From Labilibaculum sp. (GTDB lineage Bacteria > Bacteroidota > Bacteroidia > Bacteroidales > Marinifilaceae), in assembly GCA_016760525.1 (NCBI GenBank), contig JAESUW010000006.1, positions 1-40,214 of the forward strand: a stretch of DNA of 40,214 nucleotides. Reading direction: 5' to 3'. A model generated the notes under the pieces. The model worked only from the letters and a program-made list of their open reading frames with translations. It was not told the DNA's origin and did no database searches. A program made the position numbers and the translations under genes. Shown here piece by piece: positions 1-9,810 of this stretch. The stretch's first letter is position 1. The number at the start of each line of letters is the position of its first letter.

Positions 1-381
1 GGTATTATATCCGAATTTTCAGCAGCGATATTCCCGACACTATTTTTTGCCATGCTTGGCGATGCCGCCGACTATTCGGAATTCAAGAATGGCCGAAGAG
101 CAACAGGTTTAATCTATTCCGCAGGTTCATTTGCCACCAAATTCGGTGGCGGTGTCGCGGGAGCAATCATCGGCTTTGTTTTAGCTGCTTTTCACTACAA
201 CGGACAAGATTATTTGGCCATTCAGGGAGCAATTCCAGGTATAACAATGTTGATGAGTTGGGTACCAGCAATCATTGCCATTTTAGGTGCGATTTTCATG
301 ACAATATATCCGTTGAATCAAACTAAAATGAACGAAATAACTCTGGAACTTGCAAACAGAAGAATAAAAGAAAAAAATTAG
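1..381 (+). CDS. GPH-type sugar:cation symporter (MFS), 5' truncated
   Basis: The reading frame is open from base 1, so only the last 126 residues of an inner-membrane carrier are present; the first internal ATG is at 52. The segment GDAADYSEFKNGRRATG followed by a small-residue-rich helix (SAGSFATKFGGGVAGAIIG) matches the conserved loop and helix of glycoside-pentoside-hexuronide:cation symporters (MelB/XylP-like). Two further hydrophobic segments follow, around residues 50-70 and 85-107, and the tail is charged. It lies 61 bp upstream of a cellobiose phosphorylase on the same strand with no terminator between, so it is probably co-transcribed. The inferred role is import of cellobiose or short beta-glucosides from periplasm to cytoplasm. 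Family membership is secure; substrate is inferred from context only. Confidence 0.87.
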   Translation, partial: GIISEFSAAIFPTLFFAMLGDAADYSEFKNGRRATGLIYSAGSFATKFGGGVAGAIIGFVLAAFHYNGQDYLAIQGAIPGITMLMSWVPAIIAILGAIFMTIYPLNQTKMNEITLELANRRIKEKN

Positions 382-442
382 AACAGATAATTATAACAGG
401 TACTAACAACACCTAAAAAATAAACAATTTAATATCAGTATT

Positions 443-2875
443 ATGAAGTACGGTTTCTTTGATGATGCCAACAAGGAGTATGTGATAACATCACCAAAAA
501 CACCTTTTCCATGGATAAACTATCTTGGAAACAAAGATTTTTTTGGGTTGATTTCAAATACAGCGGGTGGATATACTTTTTATAAAGACGCGAAATTTCG
601 TAGGTTAACACGATATCGTTACAATAATGTTCCAATAGACATGGGCGGACGTTACTACTATATAAAAGATGAGGAGTGCACATGGAACCCCGGCTTTAAA
701 CCAACTCAAACAGAACTAGATCAATATGAATGTCGTCACGGTCTTAGCTATACTCGTTTTTTAAGTAAAAAGAATGGACTTTCTTCAAATTTACTTTGCT
801 TCATTCCACTTGATTACATGGGAGAAGTACATCTACTGAAACTAAAAAATGAAACAGACAAAGTAAAAAAAGTGAAACTATTCTCATTTGCAGAATGGTG
901 TTTATGGAATGCTGAAGATGATATGACAAACTTTCAACGCAACCTGTCAACGGGTGAAGTGGAAGTAGAAGGCTCTGCTCTTTATCACAAAACAGAATAC
1001 AAAGAACGTAGAAATCATTACGCATTTTTCTCTGTCAACTCTAAAATTAATGGTTTCGACACCGATCGTGATAGCTTTATTGGTATGCACAATGGCTTCG
1101 ACAAACCACAGGCAATTGAAAATGGAGAAGCTGGAAACAGCATTGCTCACGGATGGTCACCCGTTGCATCTCATTACATCGAAGTTGAATTACAACCAGG
1201 TGAAGAAAAAGAATTTGTTTTCATTTTAGGATATGTAGAAAACAAAGACGAAGAAAAATGGAGCTCAAAAGGAATCATCAATAAGGCAAAAGCCAAAGCC
1301 ATGATGGCTCAATTTGACACTACTGAGAAAGTAAATGCTGCTTTCGCAGATTTAGAGAGCTACTGGTCTAAATTACTTAACAAATTTAATTTAGAGAGTA
1401 AAGAAACTGAGTTAAACAGAATGGTCAGCATCTGGAATCAGTACCAATGCATGGTAACCTTTAACATGTCGAGAAGCGCAAGTTTCTTCGAAAGCGGAAT
1501 TGGTCGTGGCATGGGATTCCGTGATTCCAATCAAGATATCATTGGTTTTGTTCATCAGATACCCGAAGAAGCAAAACAACGAATTTTAGATATTGCAGCC
1601 ACTCAATTCGAAGATGGTGGATGTTATCATCAATACCAACCATTAACAAAAATGGGGAATCATGCCTTAGGAGGTGATTTTAATGATGATCCGCTATGGT
1701 TAATTCTTTCCGTAACATGTTACATCAAAGAAACAGGTGATTTCAGTATTCTGGATGAAATGGTTCCTTTCGATAATGATGAATCAAAAGCACAAACTTT
1801 ATTTCATCACTTAAAAGTATCTTTCAATCATGTTGTTAATAATTTAGGGCCTCATCAATTGCCTTTAATCGGTCGTGCCGATTGGAATGATTGTTTGAAT
1901 CTTAACTGCTTCTCAACAAATCCAAACGAATCTTTTCAAACAACAGGGAATAAAAAAGGACGAACTGCGGAATCGGTTATGATAGCCGGATTATTCGTAG
2001 TGTATGGAAAAGAATTCATTAAACTTTGCAATCGAATTGGCAACACCGAAGAAGCAAATAAAGCCAACAAGCATGTAGAAGCAATGACTCAAACCATTAA
2101 AGACCACGCCTGGGATGGAGAATGGTTTTTAAGAGCGTACGATTACTACGGTAAAAAAGTGGGTTCGGAAGAAAACGATGAAGGTAAAATCTTCATCGAA
2201 TCTCAAGGATGGTGCACCATGGCCGAAATTGGCCGTGAGGAAGGATTAATGGAAAAAGCACTTGACAGTGTAAAAGAACGTTTGGATACTCCTTATGGAA
2301 TTGTCTTAAACAATCCGGCCTTCACCGAATACAAAATCGAATATGGTGAAATATCAACTTATCCTGCCGGATATAAAGAAAACGCAGGTATTTTCTGCCA
2401 TAACAATCCTTGGATAATTATTGGTGAAGCACTTTTAGGAAGAGGTGATCAGGCTTGGGAATATTTCCGTAAAATCTGTCCTTCCTACTTAGAAGAAATC
2501 AGTGAATTACACAAAGTAGAACCCTACGTATACTGCCAAATGGTAGCCGGGAAAGATGCATTTAAACCAGGCGAAGGAAAAAACAGTTGGCTAACTGGAA
2601 CCGCATCGTGGAATTTCTATGCTATAACGCAATACATTCTGGGTATTCAACCAGATTACGATGGATTAAGAATTGATCCGTGTATTCCTAAAGAATGGAA
2701 AGAATATACCATAACCCGTCAATTTCGTGGAGTAAACTATGAAATTAAAGTATTGAATCCTGATGGAAAAAACAAAGGTGTTAAATCTATGGAAATCAAT
2801 GGATCTATTATGCCTGACAATATTATTCCAATTTTAAAATCAGGAACTCATAAAGTAACGGTTATTCTAGGATAA
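443..2875 (+). CDS. Cellobiose phosphorylase, glycoside hydrolase family 94
   Basis: This 810-residue protein has no signal peptide, so it is cytoplasmic. It should catalyse cellobiose + phosphate to alpha-D-glucose 1-phosphate + D-glucose, which saves one ATP per disaccharide. The start [15 protein letters not shown], the [10 protein letters not shown] and [15 protein letters not shown] segments, the [15 protein letters not shown] region and the motif [12 protein letters not shown] are typical of GH94 cellobiose phosphorylases. Asp480 in ADWND is the expected general acid. Length is close to the ~810-820 residues usual for the family. From memory the resemblance to clostridial cellobiose phosphorylases runs along the whole protein and looks very close, but no alignment was run. 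A related beta-glucan disaccharide such as laminaribiose is a less likely substrate. It lies 13 bp before the GH9 gene and is likely in one operon with the symporter. Confidence 0.95.
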   Translation: MKYGFFDDANKEYVITSPKTPFPWINYLGNKDFFGLISNTAGGYTFYKDAKFRRLTRYRYNNVPIDMGGRYYYIKDEECTWNPGFKPTQTELDQYECRHGLSYTRFLSKKNGLSSNLLCFIPLDYMGEVHLLKLKNETDKVKKVKLFSFAEWCLWNAEDDMTNFQRNLSTGEVEVEGSALYHKTEYKERRNHYAFFSVNSKINGFDTDRDSFIGMHNGFDKPQAIENGEAGNSIAHGWSPVASHYIEVELQPGEEKEFVFILGYVENKDEEKWSSKGIINKAKAKAMMAQFDTTEKVNAAFADLESYWSKLLNKFNLESKETELNRMVSIWNQYQCMVTFNMSRSASFFESGIGRGMGFRDSNQDIIGFVHQIPEEAKQRILDIAATQFEDGGCYHQYQPLTKMGNHALGGDFNDDPLWLILSVTCYIKETGDFSILDEMVPFDNDESKAQTLFHHLKVSFNHVVNNLGPHQLPLIGRADWNDCLNLNCFSTNPNESFQTTGNKKGRTAESVMIAGLFVVYGKEFIKLCNRIGNTEEANKANKHVEAMTQTIKDHAWDGEWFLRAYDYYGKKVGSEENDEGKIFIESQGWCTMAEIGREEGLMEKALDSVKERLDTPYGIVLNNPAFTEYKIEYGEISTYPAGYKENAGIFCHNNPWIIIGEALLGRGDQAWEYFRKICPSYLEEISELHKVEPYVYCQMVAGKDAFKPGEGKNSWLTGTASWNFYAITQYILGIQPDYDGLRIDPCIPKEWKEYTITRQFRGVNYEIKVLNPDGKNKGVKSMEINGSIMPDNIIPILKSGTHKVTVILG

Positions 2876-2888
2876 TAAATACAAAGAG

Positions 2889-4619
2889 ATGAATATCAAA
2901 TACTATAAAATATACACATACCTGCTTTCTGTTTTGTTTACAACATTCGCTTGTACCCAAAAATTGGATGAGCCTGTTCCGGCAAACGAACAACTCATAC
3001 TTACCAATCAAGTTGGATATGAGAATAATGCTCCTAAAAAAGCAATAATCAGAACAAGTGCCGATCTGTTTCAAATTAAAAACAGCAATGGTAAAACCAT
3101 ACTTGAAAAAACTACTGGTTCAAAACAATATTGCTCATTTTCCGGCGATACAGTTCAAACTATTGATTTTTCAGAGTTAACAGATAAGGGAGAGTATTAT
3201 ATTGTAGTAAATGACAGCATCACCTCAAACAAAATCATCATAACAGAAAGACCTTATGCGGAACTTGCAAAAGCTTCGCTTAAGTCTTTCTATCTGAACC
3301 GCTCGGGAATGGAAATTGACAGTTTATTTGGAGGAATTTGGGCTCGCCCGGAAGGTCATCCCGATACAATTGTTTATTTTCACTCTTCAGCAGCAGATAA
3401 AAATCATCCTGAAAACAGCATAATGTCATCGCCAAAAGGATGGTATGATGCTGGTGATTACAATAAATACATCGTTAACAGTAGCATTTCAACCTATACC
3501 TTACTATTTGCTTATAATTCCTTTGCAGATTATTTCAATGAAGTAAACTTGAACATCCCGGAATCAAATAACGAAATCCCCGATATTTTGGACGAAGCAT
3601 TGTATAATTTACGATGGATGATGACAATGCAGGATTCTTTTGATGGTGGTGTTTTTCACAAACTAAGCACCAAAAACTTCGAAGATTTTGTAATGCCAAA
3701 CAATGCCATAAATAAGAGATATTTGGTTCAAAAAAGCACTGCTGCAACACTTGATTTTGCCGCAACAATGGCTTATGCTTCTCGTCTTTTCACTCATTTT
3801 GATTCAAGCTTACCTGGTTTAGCTGATTCTTGCCGTATTCAATCAGAAAAAGCATGGAAATGGGCACTAAAAAATCCTAATACTTTATACCAACAAGCAT
3901 CTGATATCAGCACCGGAGCTTATGATGACACCAATATAAAAGATGAATGGTTTTGGGCTGCTTCTGAATTGTATTTAACTACAGGAGAAAAAAGTTACAT
4001 GAAGCATTTCAGTTCAACAAGTTTCGAAGTTTCAACACCGGGTTGGAGAGATGTTTCAACATTAGGAATTTTCTCATTGTTAACATCTGACAAAAGAGAA
4101 GAATTTAAAACAATTGAAAAGCAACTTCTTGCAAACACCAATGAGTTAATTTTAAGAGAAAGCAACTCTCCGTATCGTATTGCAATTAATAAATACGAAT
4201 GGGGAAGCAATTCTGAATTTGCCAATCAAGGAGTGATGAAATTACTAGCCTACCAAATTACAAAGAATTCCAAATACCTGAACTCAGCAAGAGAAAGCTT
4301 GGATTATTTGCTTGGCCGAAATGTAACAGCTTATTGCTTTGTGACAGGATTTGGTTCTTTGAGTCCGATGAATATTCACCATCGACCTTCAGCTGCCGAT
4401 TCTGTTCAAGAACCTGTACCTGGTTTTTTGGTTGGCGGTCCCAATTTAATTGTCCCTAACGATTGTTCTGATATTATCAGATCCTCATACCCTGCTAAAT
4501 CCTATGCTGATGAGCAATGTAGTTATTCGACTAATGAAATTGCCATCAACTGGAATGCCCCATTTGTTTATTTAACCTCAGGAATTGATGCTTATGGAAA
4601 AAGTACTAAAGGAGAATAA
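2889..4619 (+). CDS. GH9 endoglucanase lipoprotein with N-terminal Ig-like domain
   Basis: This 576-residue secreted enzyme should hydrolyse internal beta-1,4 bonds of cellulose or mixed-linkage glucan. A signal peptide ends near residue 22 with FTTFAC, probably a lipobox, which would place it on the cell surface or in the outer membrane. Residues ~30-120 look like the CelD_N immunoglobulin-like domain that precedes many GH9 modules (LTNQVGYENNAPKKA is the usual opening). The catalytic module shows GWYDAGDYNKY (Asp187 and Asp190), HHRPS at 497-501 and TNEIAINWNAP with Glu550 as the proton donor. All catalytic residues are present and no carbohydrate-binding module is attached. The start is 13 bp after GH94. 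An imperfect hairpin follows the stop codon. Confidence 0.95.
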   Translation: MNIKYYKIYTYLLSVLFTTFACTQKLDEPVPANEQLILTNQVGYENNAPKKAIIRTSADLFQIKNSNGKTILEKTTGSKQYCSFSGDTVQTIDFSELTDKGEYYIVVNDSITSNKIIITERPYAELAKASLKSFYLNRSGMEIDSLFGGIWARPEGHPDTIVYFHSSAADKNHPENSIMSSPKGWYDAGDYNKYIVNSSISTYTLLFAYNSFADYFNEVNLNIPESNNEIPDILDEALYNLRWMMTMQDSFDGGVFHKLSTKNFEDFVMPNNAINKRYLVQKSTAATLDFAATMAYASRLFTHFDSSLPGLADSCRIQSEKAWKWALKNPNTLYQQASDISTGAYDDTNIKDEWFWAASELYLTTGEKSYMKHFSSTSFEVSTPGWRDVSTLGIFSLLTSDKREEFKTIEKQLLANTNELILRESNSPYRIAINKYEWGSNSEFANQGVMKLLAYQITKNSKYLNSARESLDYLLGRNVTAYCFVTGFGSLSPMNIHHRPSAADSVQEPVPGFLVGGPNLIVPNDCSDIIRSSYPAKSYADEQCSYSTNEIAINWNAPFVYLTSGIDAYGKSTKGE

Positions 4620-4626
4620 AAATTGC

Positions 4627-4655
4627 CGGAAAGAGTAGTTGGTCCTCTCCTTCCG
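4627..4655 (+). terminator. Imperfect hairpin directly after the GH9 gene
   Basis: CGGAAAGAG (4627-4635) can pair with CTCCTTCCG (4647-4655) with one A-C mismatch around an 11-nt loop. It starts 8 bp after the GH9 stop codon. The following sequence is A-rich, not T-rich, so it is a poor intrinsic terminator. It may be an mRNA 3'-end stabiliser or simply part of the left copy of the direct repeat described separately. Confidence 0.3.
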
Positions 4656-4690
4656 ACAAAAAATTCATTTTGTAAATACGCTAATGAATC
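4638..4690 (+). repeat. Left copy of a 53-bp two-block direct repeat
   Basis: Two blocks, GTTGGTCCTCTCCTT (4638-4652) and AATACGCTAATGAATC (4675-4690), are separated by 22 unmatched bases. Both blocks recur exactly 283 bp downstream (4921-4935 and 4958-4973), again with a 22-base spacer. The second block contains an ATG (4684). Here it opens only an 8-codon frame, MNRRKFIK, then TAA. In the right copy the same ATG is the likely start of susC. Conservation of block sequence and spacing but not of the middle suggests a duplicated leader or translation-start region. Confidence 0.8.
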
Positions 4691-4920
4691 GGCGCAAATT
4701 TATAAAATAAACGGGAATTATTAGAACCCAAATTCTCTGATAAACAATAACAAAACAACTATTAACAAAATTTAACTCTCTTTATTATCATTGCAAATAT
4801 CGAAAACGATGTAAATCTGGTTTTCAATAGCTTGCTGTACATAAATTTAAAATTTAAAAAATACACTTATGAAAAAAAACTAAGATTAAAAAAAGTTTAT
4901 ATCAAAACCCATTAGGATGT

Positions 4921-4973
4921 GTTGGTCCTCTCCTTTTGGGAAATTAGTTATAACCATAATACGCTAATGAATC
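4921..4973 (+). repeat. Right copy of the 53-bp two-block direct repeat, overlapping the susC start
   Basis: GTTGGTCCTCTCCTT (4921-4935) and AATACGCTAATGAATC (4958-4973) repeat the left copy at a constant offset of 283 bp. Every base of both blocks matches, while the 22-base middle differs. The ATG within the second block, at 4967, is in frame with SusC. Confidence 0.8.
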
Positions 4974-7900
4974 AATTTAATTTTATGAAAAAATCAGAAA
5001 ATTTAAATGCTTCCGAACATTGCCTAAAAATAGGGAAGCGAAGCAACAGTAGATGGCTTCTTAAGTCGTCAATGGTACTGATGATGGTACTTTTCAGTGT
5101 AACCATCACATTTAGTCAAAGTCCTAACAAGGAAATTACTGGTAAAATAACTGACTCCTCCGGTTTTGGTATTCCAGGTGTAAATATCTCCTTAAAGGCA
5201 ACAACAATAGGAACAGTTTCCGATATAGATGGTAATTATTCTATTTCTGCCAGTTCCAAAAACGTTATCGTTTATAGTTTTATTGGTTACACAACTCAAG
5301 AAATTTTAGTTGGTGATCAAGTGCAGATTAATGTAATTATACAGGAAGATGCAATAGGAATGGATGAAGTTGTTGTTGTTGGATATGGTGTACAGAAGAA
5401 AAGTCTGGTAACAGGTGCGATTTCAGGTATTACCTCTGAAGATTTAAAGAATAATTCTTGGTCCAATGCCGAGAATGCACTACAGGGTAGAACTCCAGGT
5501 GTTGTTATTGTTCCTCAATCAGGTTCTCCTGGTGCTGGTATGAATATAAAAATTCGTGGAGCAGGAACCAACGGAAACTCAAACCCATTGTATATTGTTG
5601 ATGGTATTCGTATGAGCGATATTACATCTATCTCACCCAATGATATCCAGTCAATGGAAGTGCTTAAAGATGGTGCTTCTGCTGCTATTTATGGAGCAGA
5701 AGGTGGTAATGGTGTTATAATGATTACTACTAAGCAAGGTAAGCAAGGAGAAGGTAAGGTAACTTACGATTTTAGTCACGGTACCCAGAGCGTTGGAAAC
5801 CTACCAAGTTTATTAAATGCTGCTGAATACAATCAGTTCCAAAGTGAACGTAGAGATAGTGATGGTAATGCCATTGTTCCCATAAAAAGTGATAACGATA
5901 CCGATTGGTTGGATCAAATTTTCTCTACTGCTCCAATTCAATCTCATAATATATCATTTTCAGGAGGATCTCAAAAATCGAAGTATTTTACCTCAATTAG
6001 CTATTTAGATCAAGAGGGTATTATTGGAGGTAGCAAGTCTGGCTTTAAGCGTTTTACCGCAAGATTAAATGCCGAACAACAAGTTAAACCCTGGTTAAAG
6101 GTTGGTGCTAATGTAACGTATGCACGTACAAAAAGAAAAACATTAAATGAGGATGATGAGTTTGGAGGATTAATTTCTTCAGCCTTACTTTTAGATCCTT
6201 ATGCTGCTCCAACTTTAGCCCCTGATAAAATCAATAGTTTTATGTCTGCTGTTCTTGTAGCTGGAAATACATTAAGACAAGATGAGAAGGGTAATTATTT
6301 TGGAATATCTGAAAATGTAAGAGGAGAAATGATAAACCCATTATTGCAAATGGACATTGCAAGAGAAGAGGTTGTTACCGACCGAGTAATTGGAGCAATT
6401 ACTGTTGAGGTTGATATTACACAAGATTTGAAGTTTACATCACGATCAGGTTTAGATGTGAAAATAGCTAATACTCAAAATTGGACGCCTAAGTATTATT
6501 ATTCCAGTGAAAGAAATAATTCAACCTTGGCAACTATAGATAACTACGATTCATTTTATCAGTGGCAGTGGGAGAACTTTCTTAACTACGATAAAACATG
6601 GGACGACCATAGTTTTGCTGGTGTTTTAGGAATGTCGGCACAGATGAGTGTAGATAAGTATGTAACTACTAATAGTGCAGAAATGCCACGTGAAGGAGAT
6701 GCTTATGCACAACACCAATACACAAGTAGTAATACAGGTATTATAGGAGGTAATTCGTTCCAAAATAAATTAGTATCCTATTTTGGTAGAGCATCGTATA
6801 GCTACAAAGGAAAATACATGTTGCAAGCAACATTAAGGAATGATTTGACATCAACAACAAATGTACCTAAAGATGGTATTGGAGGTATTTTCCCTTCTGT
6901 TTCTGCAGGTTGGACTTTCTCTGAAGAAGACTTTTTTACTTCTGAGTTTATTACCAGTGGTAAATTACGTGCCAGTTGGGGACAAAATGGTAGCATTAAT
7001 TCAATTATTAGTAGAACACGCAATAATGGACAGTTCTTATATTCATCATCCATTACCACTTCGAAATTAAGATACCCTATTTCTGGAGGTGGTTTTATTA
7101 CGGCAGCTGAGCCCGGTAGAACATCCAACCCTGATCTTACTTGGGAAACAAGTGAGCAAACTAATATTGGTATAGATTTACGCATGATGGATAGTAAATT
7201 AACTTTCACTGCTGATTACTTCTCAAAAGAAACGAAGGATCTTCTAATGTTTGGCCAACCGCCTGCAATATCAGGCACTTATGCATCGATGATTAATGCT
7301 GGTGATGTTAAAAATTCGGGAGTTGAATTAAGCTTCGGATGGAAAGATTATAGCCATAAATTGAAGTATGGTATTAATGGTAATTTTGCAACTCTTAAAA
7401 ATGAGGTTACAGGTCTTAATGTAACATCACCTCGTTTAAATGGTTCTGATATAGGAACTGGGTCATGGGTAGGAGCCACCGCTTTTGAAGTTGGCGAACC
7501 AATCTGGTATTACAGAGGCTATAAAACAAATGGTATCGATTCTGCGACAGGTGACCCAATATATATCGATAAGGATGGTAATAACACCGCTAATCCAACA
7601 GATGCTGATAGAACAAATATTGGTAGTCCACACCCAACTTTTATGTATGGGGCATCAGTATACATGGAGTATAAAGGTTTCGATTTAAACATATTAGCTC
7701 AAGGGCAAGGTGGTAATCAGGTTGTTTACGGATGGATTAGAACTGATCGCTTAACATCTAATATGCACAAGCGTTTTTATGATGACCGTTGGACTCCAGA
7801 TAATACAAATGCTTCAATGCCAAGCGCAAATGCTAATAGCAGGATGTATGCTAGTGATTTAATGGTCCAGGATGCAGACTTTTTACGTATCAAGCAAATA

Positions 7901-8113
7901 CAATTCGGTTATAATCTTCCTAAAAATTGGTTAGAAACGATTAAGCTATCTTCAGCAAGGGCATATGTGTCTTTAGATGATTATTTTACTTTCACAAAAT
8001 ATGATGGCATGGATCCACAGGCAGGTAGTGATCAGTTCGATAGACAAGGTATTGATAGAGGAGTTTATCCAACGCCACGGAAAGTAATGTTTGGTTTAAG
8101 TGTAACATTCTAA
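4967..8113 (+). CDS. SusC/RagA-family TonB-linked outer-membrane glycan importer
   Basis: This is a 1048-residue TonB-dependent transporter if ATG 4967 is used; ATG 4985 is also possible. The frame is open back to a GTG at 4919, but that extension would cover the repeat and is unlikely. A long basic N-region leads to a hydrophobic signal segment ending near FSQS. Next come a carboxypeptidase-regulatory-like beta-sandwich (EITGKITDSSGFGIPGVNI), the TonB-box-like DEVVVVGYG at about 133-141, a plug domain with LYIVDGIR and VLKDGASAAIYG, and a large beta-barrel ending in the aromatic VTF. It lacks an STN domain, so it is a pure importer, not a signal transducer. It forms a SusCD complex with the SusD that starts 19 bp downstream and should import beta-glucan oligosaccharides into the periplasm. 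Confidence 0.95.
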   Translation: MNQFNFMKKSENLNASEHCLKIGKRSNSRWLLKSSMVLMMVLFSVTITFSQSPNKEITGKITDSSGFGIPGVNISLKATTIGTVSDIDGNYSISASSKNVIVYSFIGYTTQEILVGDQVQINVIIQEDAIGMDEVVVVGYGVQKKSLVTGAISGITSEDLKNNSWSNAENALQGRTPGVVIVPQSGSPGAGMNIKIRGAGTNGNSNPLYIVDGIRMSDITSISPNDIQSMEVLKDGASAAIYGAEGGNGVIMITTKQGKQGEGKVTYDFSHGTQSVGNLPSLLNAAEYNQFQSERRDSDGNAIVPIKSDNDTDWLDQIFSTAPIQSHNISFSGGSQKSKYFTSISYLDQEGIIGGSKSGFKRFTARLNAEQQVKPWLKVGANVTYARTKRKTLNEDDEFGGLISSALLLDPYAAPTLAPDKINSFMSAVLVAGNTLRQDEKGNYFGISENVRGEMINPLLQMDIAREEVVTDRVIGAITVEVDITQDLKFTSRSGLDVKIANTQNWTPKYYYSSERNNSTLATIDNYDSFYQWQWENFLNYDKTWDDHSFAGVLGMSAQMSVDKYVTTNSAEMPREGDAYAQHQYTSSNTGIIGGNSFQNKLVSYFGRASYSYKGKYMLQATLRNDLTSTTNVPKDGIGGIFPSVSAGWTFSEEDFFTSEFITSGKLRASWGQNGSINSIISRTRNNGQFLYSSSITTSKLRYPISGGGFITAAEPGRTSNPDLTWETSEQTNIGIDLRMMDSKLTFTADYFSKETKDLLMFGQPPAISGTYASMINAGDVKNSGVELSFGWKDYSHKLKYGINGNFATLKNEVTGLNVTSPRLNGSDIGTGSWVGATAFEVGEPIWYYRGYKTNGIDSATGDPIYIDKDGNNTANPTDADRTNIGSPHPTFMYGASVYMEYKGFDLNILAQGQGGNQVVYGWIRTDRLTSNMHKRFYDDRWTPDNTNASMPSANANSRMYASDLMVQDADFLRIKQIQFGYNLPKNWLETIKLSSARAYVSLDDYFTFTKYDGMDPQAGSDQFDRQGIDRGVYPTPRKVMFGLSVTF

Positions 8114-8132
8114 TCTTGAAAAAAATATAGTA

Positions 8133-9707
8133 ATGAAAAAAAATATATATAAAGTAATCGCAATATTCCTTGTGCTATTTACAGCATCGTGTACAAAAGA
8201 TTGGCTTGAAATACCAGAGGAAGGATTAATTCCTAAAGAAGACTTTTATAAAACCAATGAAGATAATCTGCAAGCATTGGCCGCTATTTATGATATGATT
8301 CAAGTAGCTAATGCTCAAGATTGGTCTAGCATTTATCATATTAAAACAGTTTTATCTGATGAGGCTAGAGCTGGTGGTAGTGATGATGGAGATCAGCCTG
8401 AATATCATGAATTTGATGATTTTAAGTTTACACCTAATAATACCAAGATTAAGGATATATGGGAGCGTTTATATTACGCGGTATTTAGAGCTAATGTAGT
8501 GATTGAAAACGTAGGAGAAGCTCCAAATTCAGATGTGGTTAAAGCTGAAGCATATGCTTTAAGAGCATATTTATACTTTGAACTAGTAAACTTGTTTGAT
8601 GAAGTACCTCTAGTATTAAAAGAGTTATTACCAGCTGAATATTCTATGGAAGTCAGTACAAATGAAGTTATCTATGCTCAAATCGAGGCGGATTTAAAGA
8701 TGGCAATTACTGGATTACCAGAAAAGGGTGATCAAGATCCATGGCGTGTGGCCAAAGGTTTTGCTAATGCGATGATGGGAAAGGCGCTTATTTTTCAGAA
8801 TAAACATGCTGCAGCAATTCCATACCTAGAGACTGTATCTGGTTATTCACTTGCAAATGATTTCTCTGAGGTATTAAAAAAATCTACTGAATATGGAGAT
8901 GAATCCCTGTTCGAAATTGGTTATGTGAATTCTGAAGGTTGGAATTGGAGTAATTTTAATATCTGGGATAGAGGCCGAGAGCAAGAAAATAATATTCACT
9001 GGATTTTGTGTGGCCCTCGTGAAGGTTTCTTTAATGATTCTGATACAACTTACGTAGCAGGTAAACGACCAGGTATTATAATGCCAATGTTTCAAGGTTG
9101 GGGAGCATTACCACCAACACTTAAAATGTATAATTCTTTTGACCCAGCAGATCCTCGTCGTTTGGCTACATTATTATCGAATGATGAGTTAGCAGCGCCA
9201 GAGTATAATGTAAGTTTAAGAGCACGTCAGGTAATTGATGGGGAATTAGAAAATATACCAACTGGTAGTTTCCAACACGAAGGAGCAGGAGTACTTCGTT
9301 TAAAGTATGGAACCTGGAAAGATGAAGGCGGTTTAGGCAATTCTGATGAACCTGGCTTAAACATGGGTACTAATCTTAGAATTATGCGTTATGCTGAAGT
9401 TTTATTACTAAAAGCTGAAGCTTATGTTATAGCAGGCGGTGATGCAGCTAGTGCAATTCAAGAACTGCACGATAGAGCTGGGATTCTTGACGTAGTTGCT
9501 GATGTTGATATGGAAATGATCGAAAAGGAAAGAATAGCAGAGTTATCATACGAAGGTCATCGATTCTACGATTTAATTCGTTGGGGTAAAGGAAGTGAAC
9601 TAAGCCGTGATGGTACTACTTTTTCTGAAAAATATAGCAAACTACCTATTCCTCAATCGGAGTTGGATGCAAATTCAAAATTAATACAAAATAAATATTG
9701 GAGATAG
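8133..9707 (+). CDS. SusD/RagB-family glycan-binding lipoprotein
   Basis: This 524-residue outer-membrane lipoprotein has the lipobox LFTASC with Cys20 after a short signal peptide. The SusD fold is visible: an N-terminal region with TPR-like helices (ALRAYLYFELVNLFDEVPLV), a variable ligand-binding middle and the C-terminal RagB/SusD region (LRIMRYAEVLLLKAEAYV, ERIAELSYEGHRFYDLIRWG). It ends with the usual KLPIPQSELDANSKLIQNKYW. It captures the polysaccharide as the lid of the SusC transporter. The gene appears complete. A second, orphan SusD C-terminal tail lies about 100 bp downstream and is not part of this protein. Confidence 0.95.
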   Translation: MKKNIYKVIAIFLVLFTASCTKDWLEIPEEGLIPKEDFYKTNEDNLQALAAIYDMIQVANAQDWSSIYHIKTVLSDEARAGGSDDGDQPEYHEFDDFKFTPNNTKIKDIWERLYYAVFRANVVIENVGEAPNSDVVKAEAYALRAYLYFELVNLFDEVPLVLKELLPAEYSMEVSTNEVIYAQIEADLKMAITGLPEKGDQDPWRVAKGFANAMMGKALIFQNKHAAAIPYLETVSGYSLANDFSEVLKKSTEYGDESLFEIGYVNSEGWNWSNFNIWDRGREQENNIHWILCGPREGFFNDSDTTYVAGKRPGIIMPMFQGWGALPPTLKMYNSFDPADPRRLATLLSNDELAAPEYNVSLRARQVIDGELENIPTGSFQHEGAGVLRLKYGTWKDEGGLGNSDEPGLNMGTNLRIMRYAEVLLLKAEAYVIAGGDAASAIQELHDRAGILDVVADVDMEMIEKERIAELSYEGHRFYDLIRWGKGSELSRDGTTFSEKYSKLPIPQSELDANSKLIQNKYWR

Positions 9708-9723
9708 TTAGCTATCAAGATCT

Positions 9724-9748
9724 AAGGTTGCCCTTAAGTGGCAACTTT
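9724..9748 (+). terminator. Hairpin downstream of susD
   Basis: AAGGTTGCC (9724-9732) pairs with GGCAACTTT (9740-9748) over 9 bp, with one G-T pair and a 7-nt loop. It begins 16 bp after the susD stop codon. No uninterrupted T tract follows directly; TTTTT occurs at 9771-9775. It could be a weak terminator or a 3'-end processing structure that lowers expression of downstream genes relative to susCD. Confidence 0.4.
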
Positions 9749-9810
9749 AGTTGTTATAATTCCCGAGGGGTTTTTATTACTAGTAATTAAATATCAAACT
9801 ATTATATTAT

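Larger units (their letters stand above)
4620..4966 (+). other. Leader region between GH9 and susC with broken start-like frames
   Basis: This 347-bp AT-rich gap holds the two copies of the 53-bp repeat, an 8-codon frame at 4684 and a 4-codon frame at 4869 (MKKN, then TAA). No convincing promoter was found. TATCATTG at 4786-4793 is one base off the TAnnTTTG -7 consensus, but no -33 element lies at the right distance. The 4869 frame follows an 8-A run; with one more A it would read MKKKLRLKKVYIKTH before a stop. The basic, signal-peptide-like start suggests a decayed former susC start, but the peptide is too short to prove it. Confidence 0.5.

Noticed and set aside
4684-4710. MNRRKFIK frame resembling a twin-arginine signal start
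   Set aside because: It stops after eight codons and nothing protein-like follows in any frame. The resemblance is probably chance within the repeat.
4919-4966. Longer SusC start at GTG 4919
   Set aside because: It would add 16 residues encoded by the duplicated repeat and place extra sequence before an already long signal region. ATG 4967 or 4985 gives a normal start.
6802-7209. Minus-strand frame of 135 residues inside susC
   Set aside because: It is the longest antisense frame but lies wholly within the conserved SusC barrel, with no start signal and no family resemblance.
9761-9775. CCCGAGGGG followed by TTTTT as a terminator or a fourth TCCCGA hairpin
   Set aside because: The arms are only three bases with a two-base centre. 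It lacks the TCGGGA arm and cannot form a stable stem.
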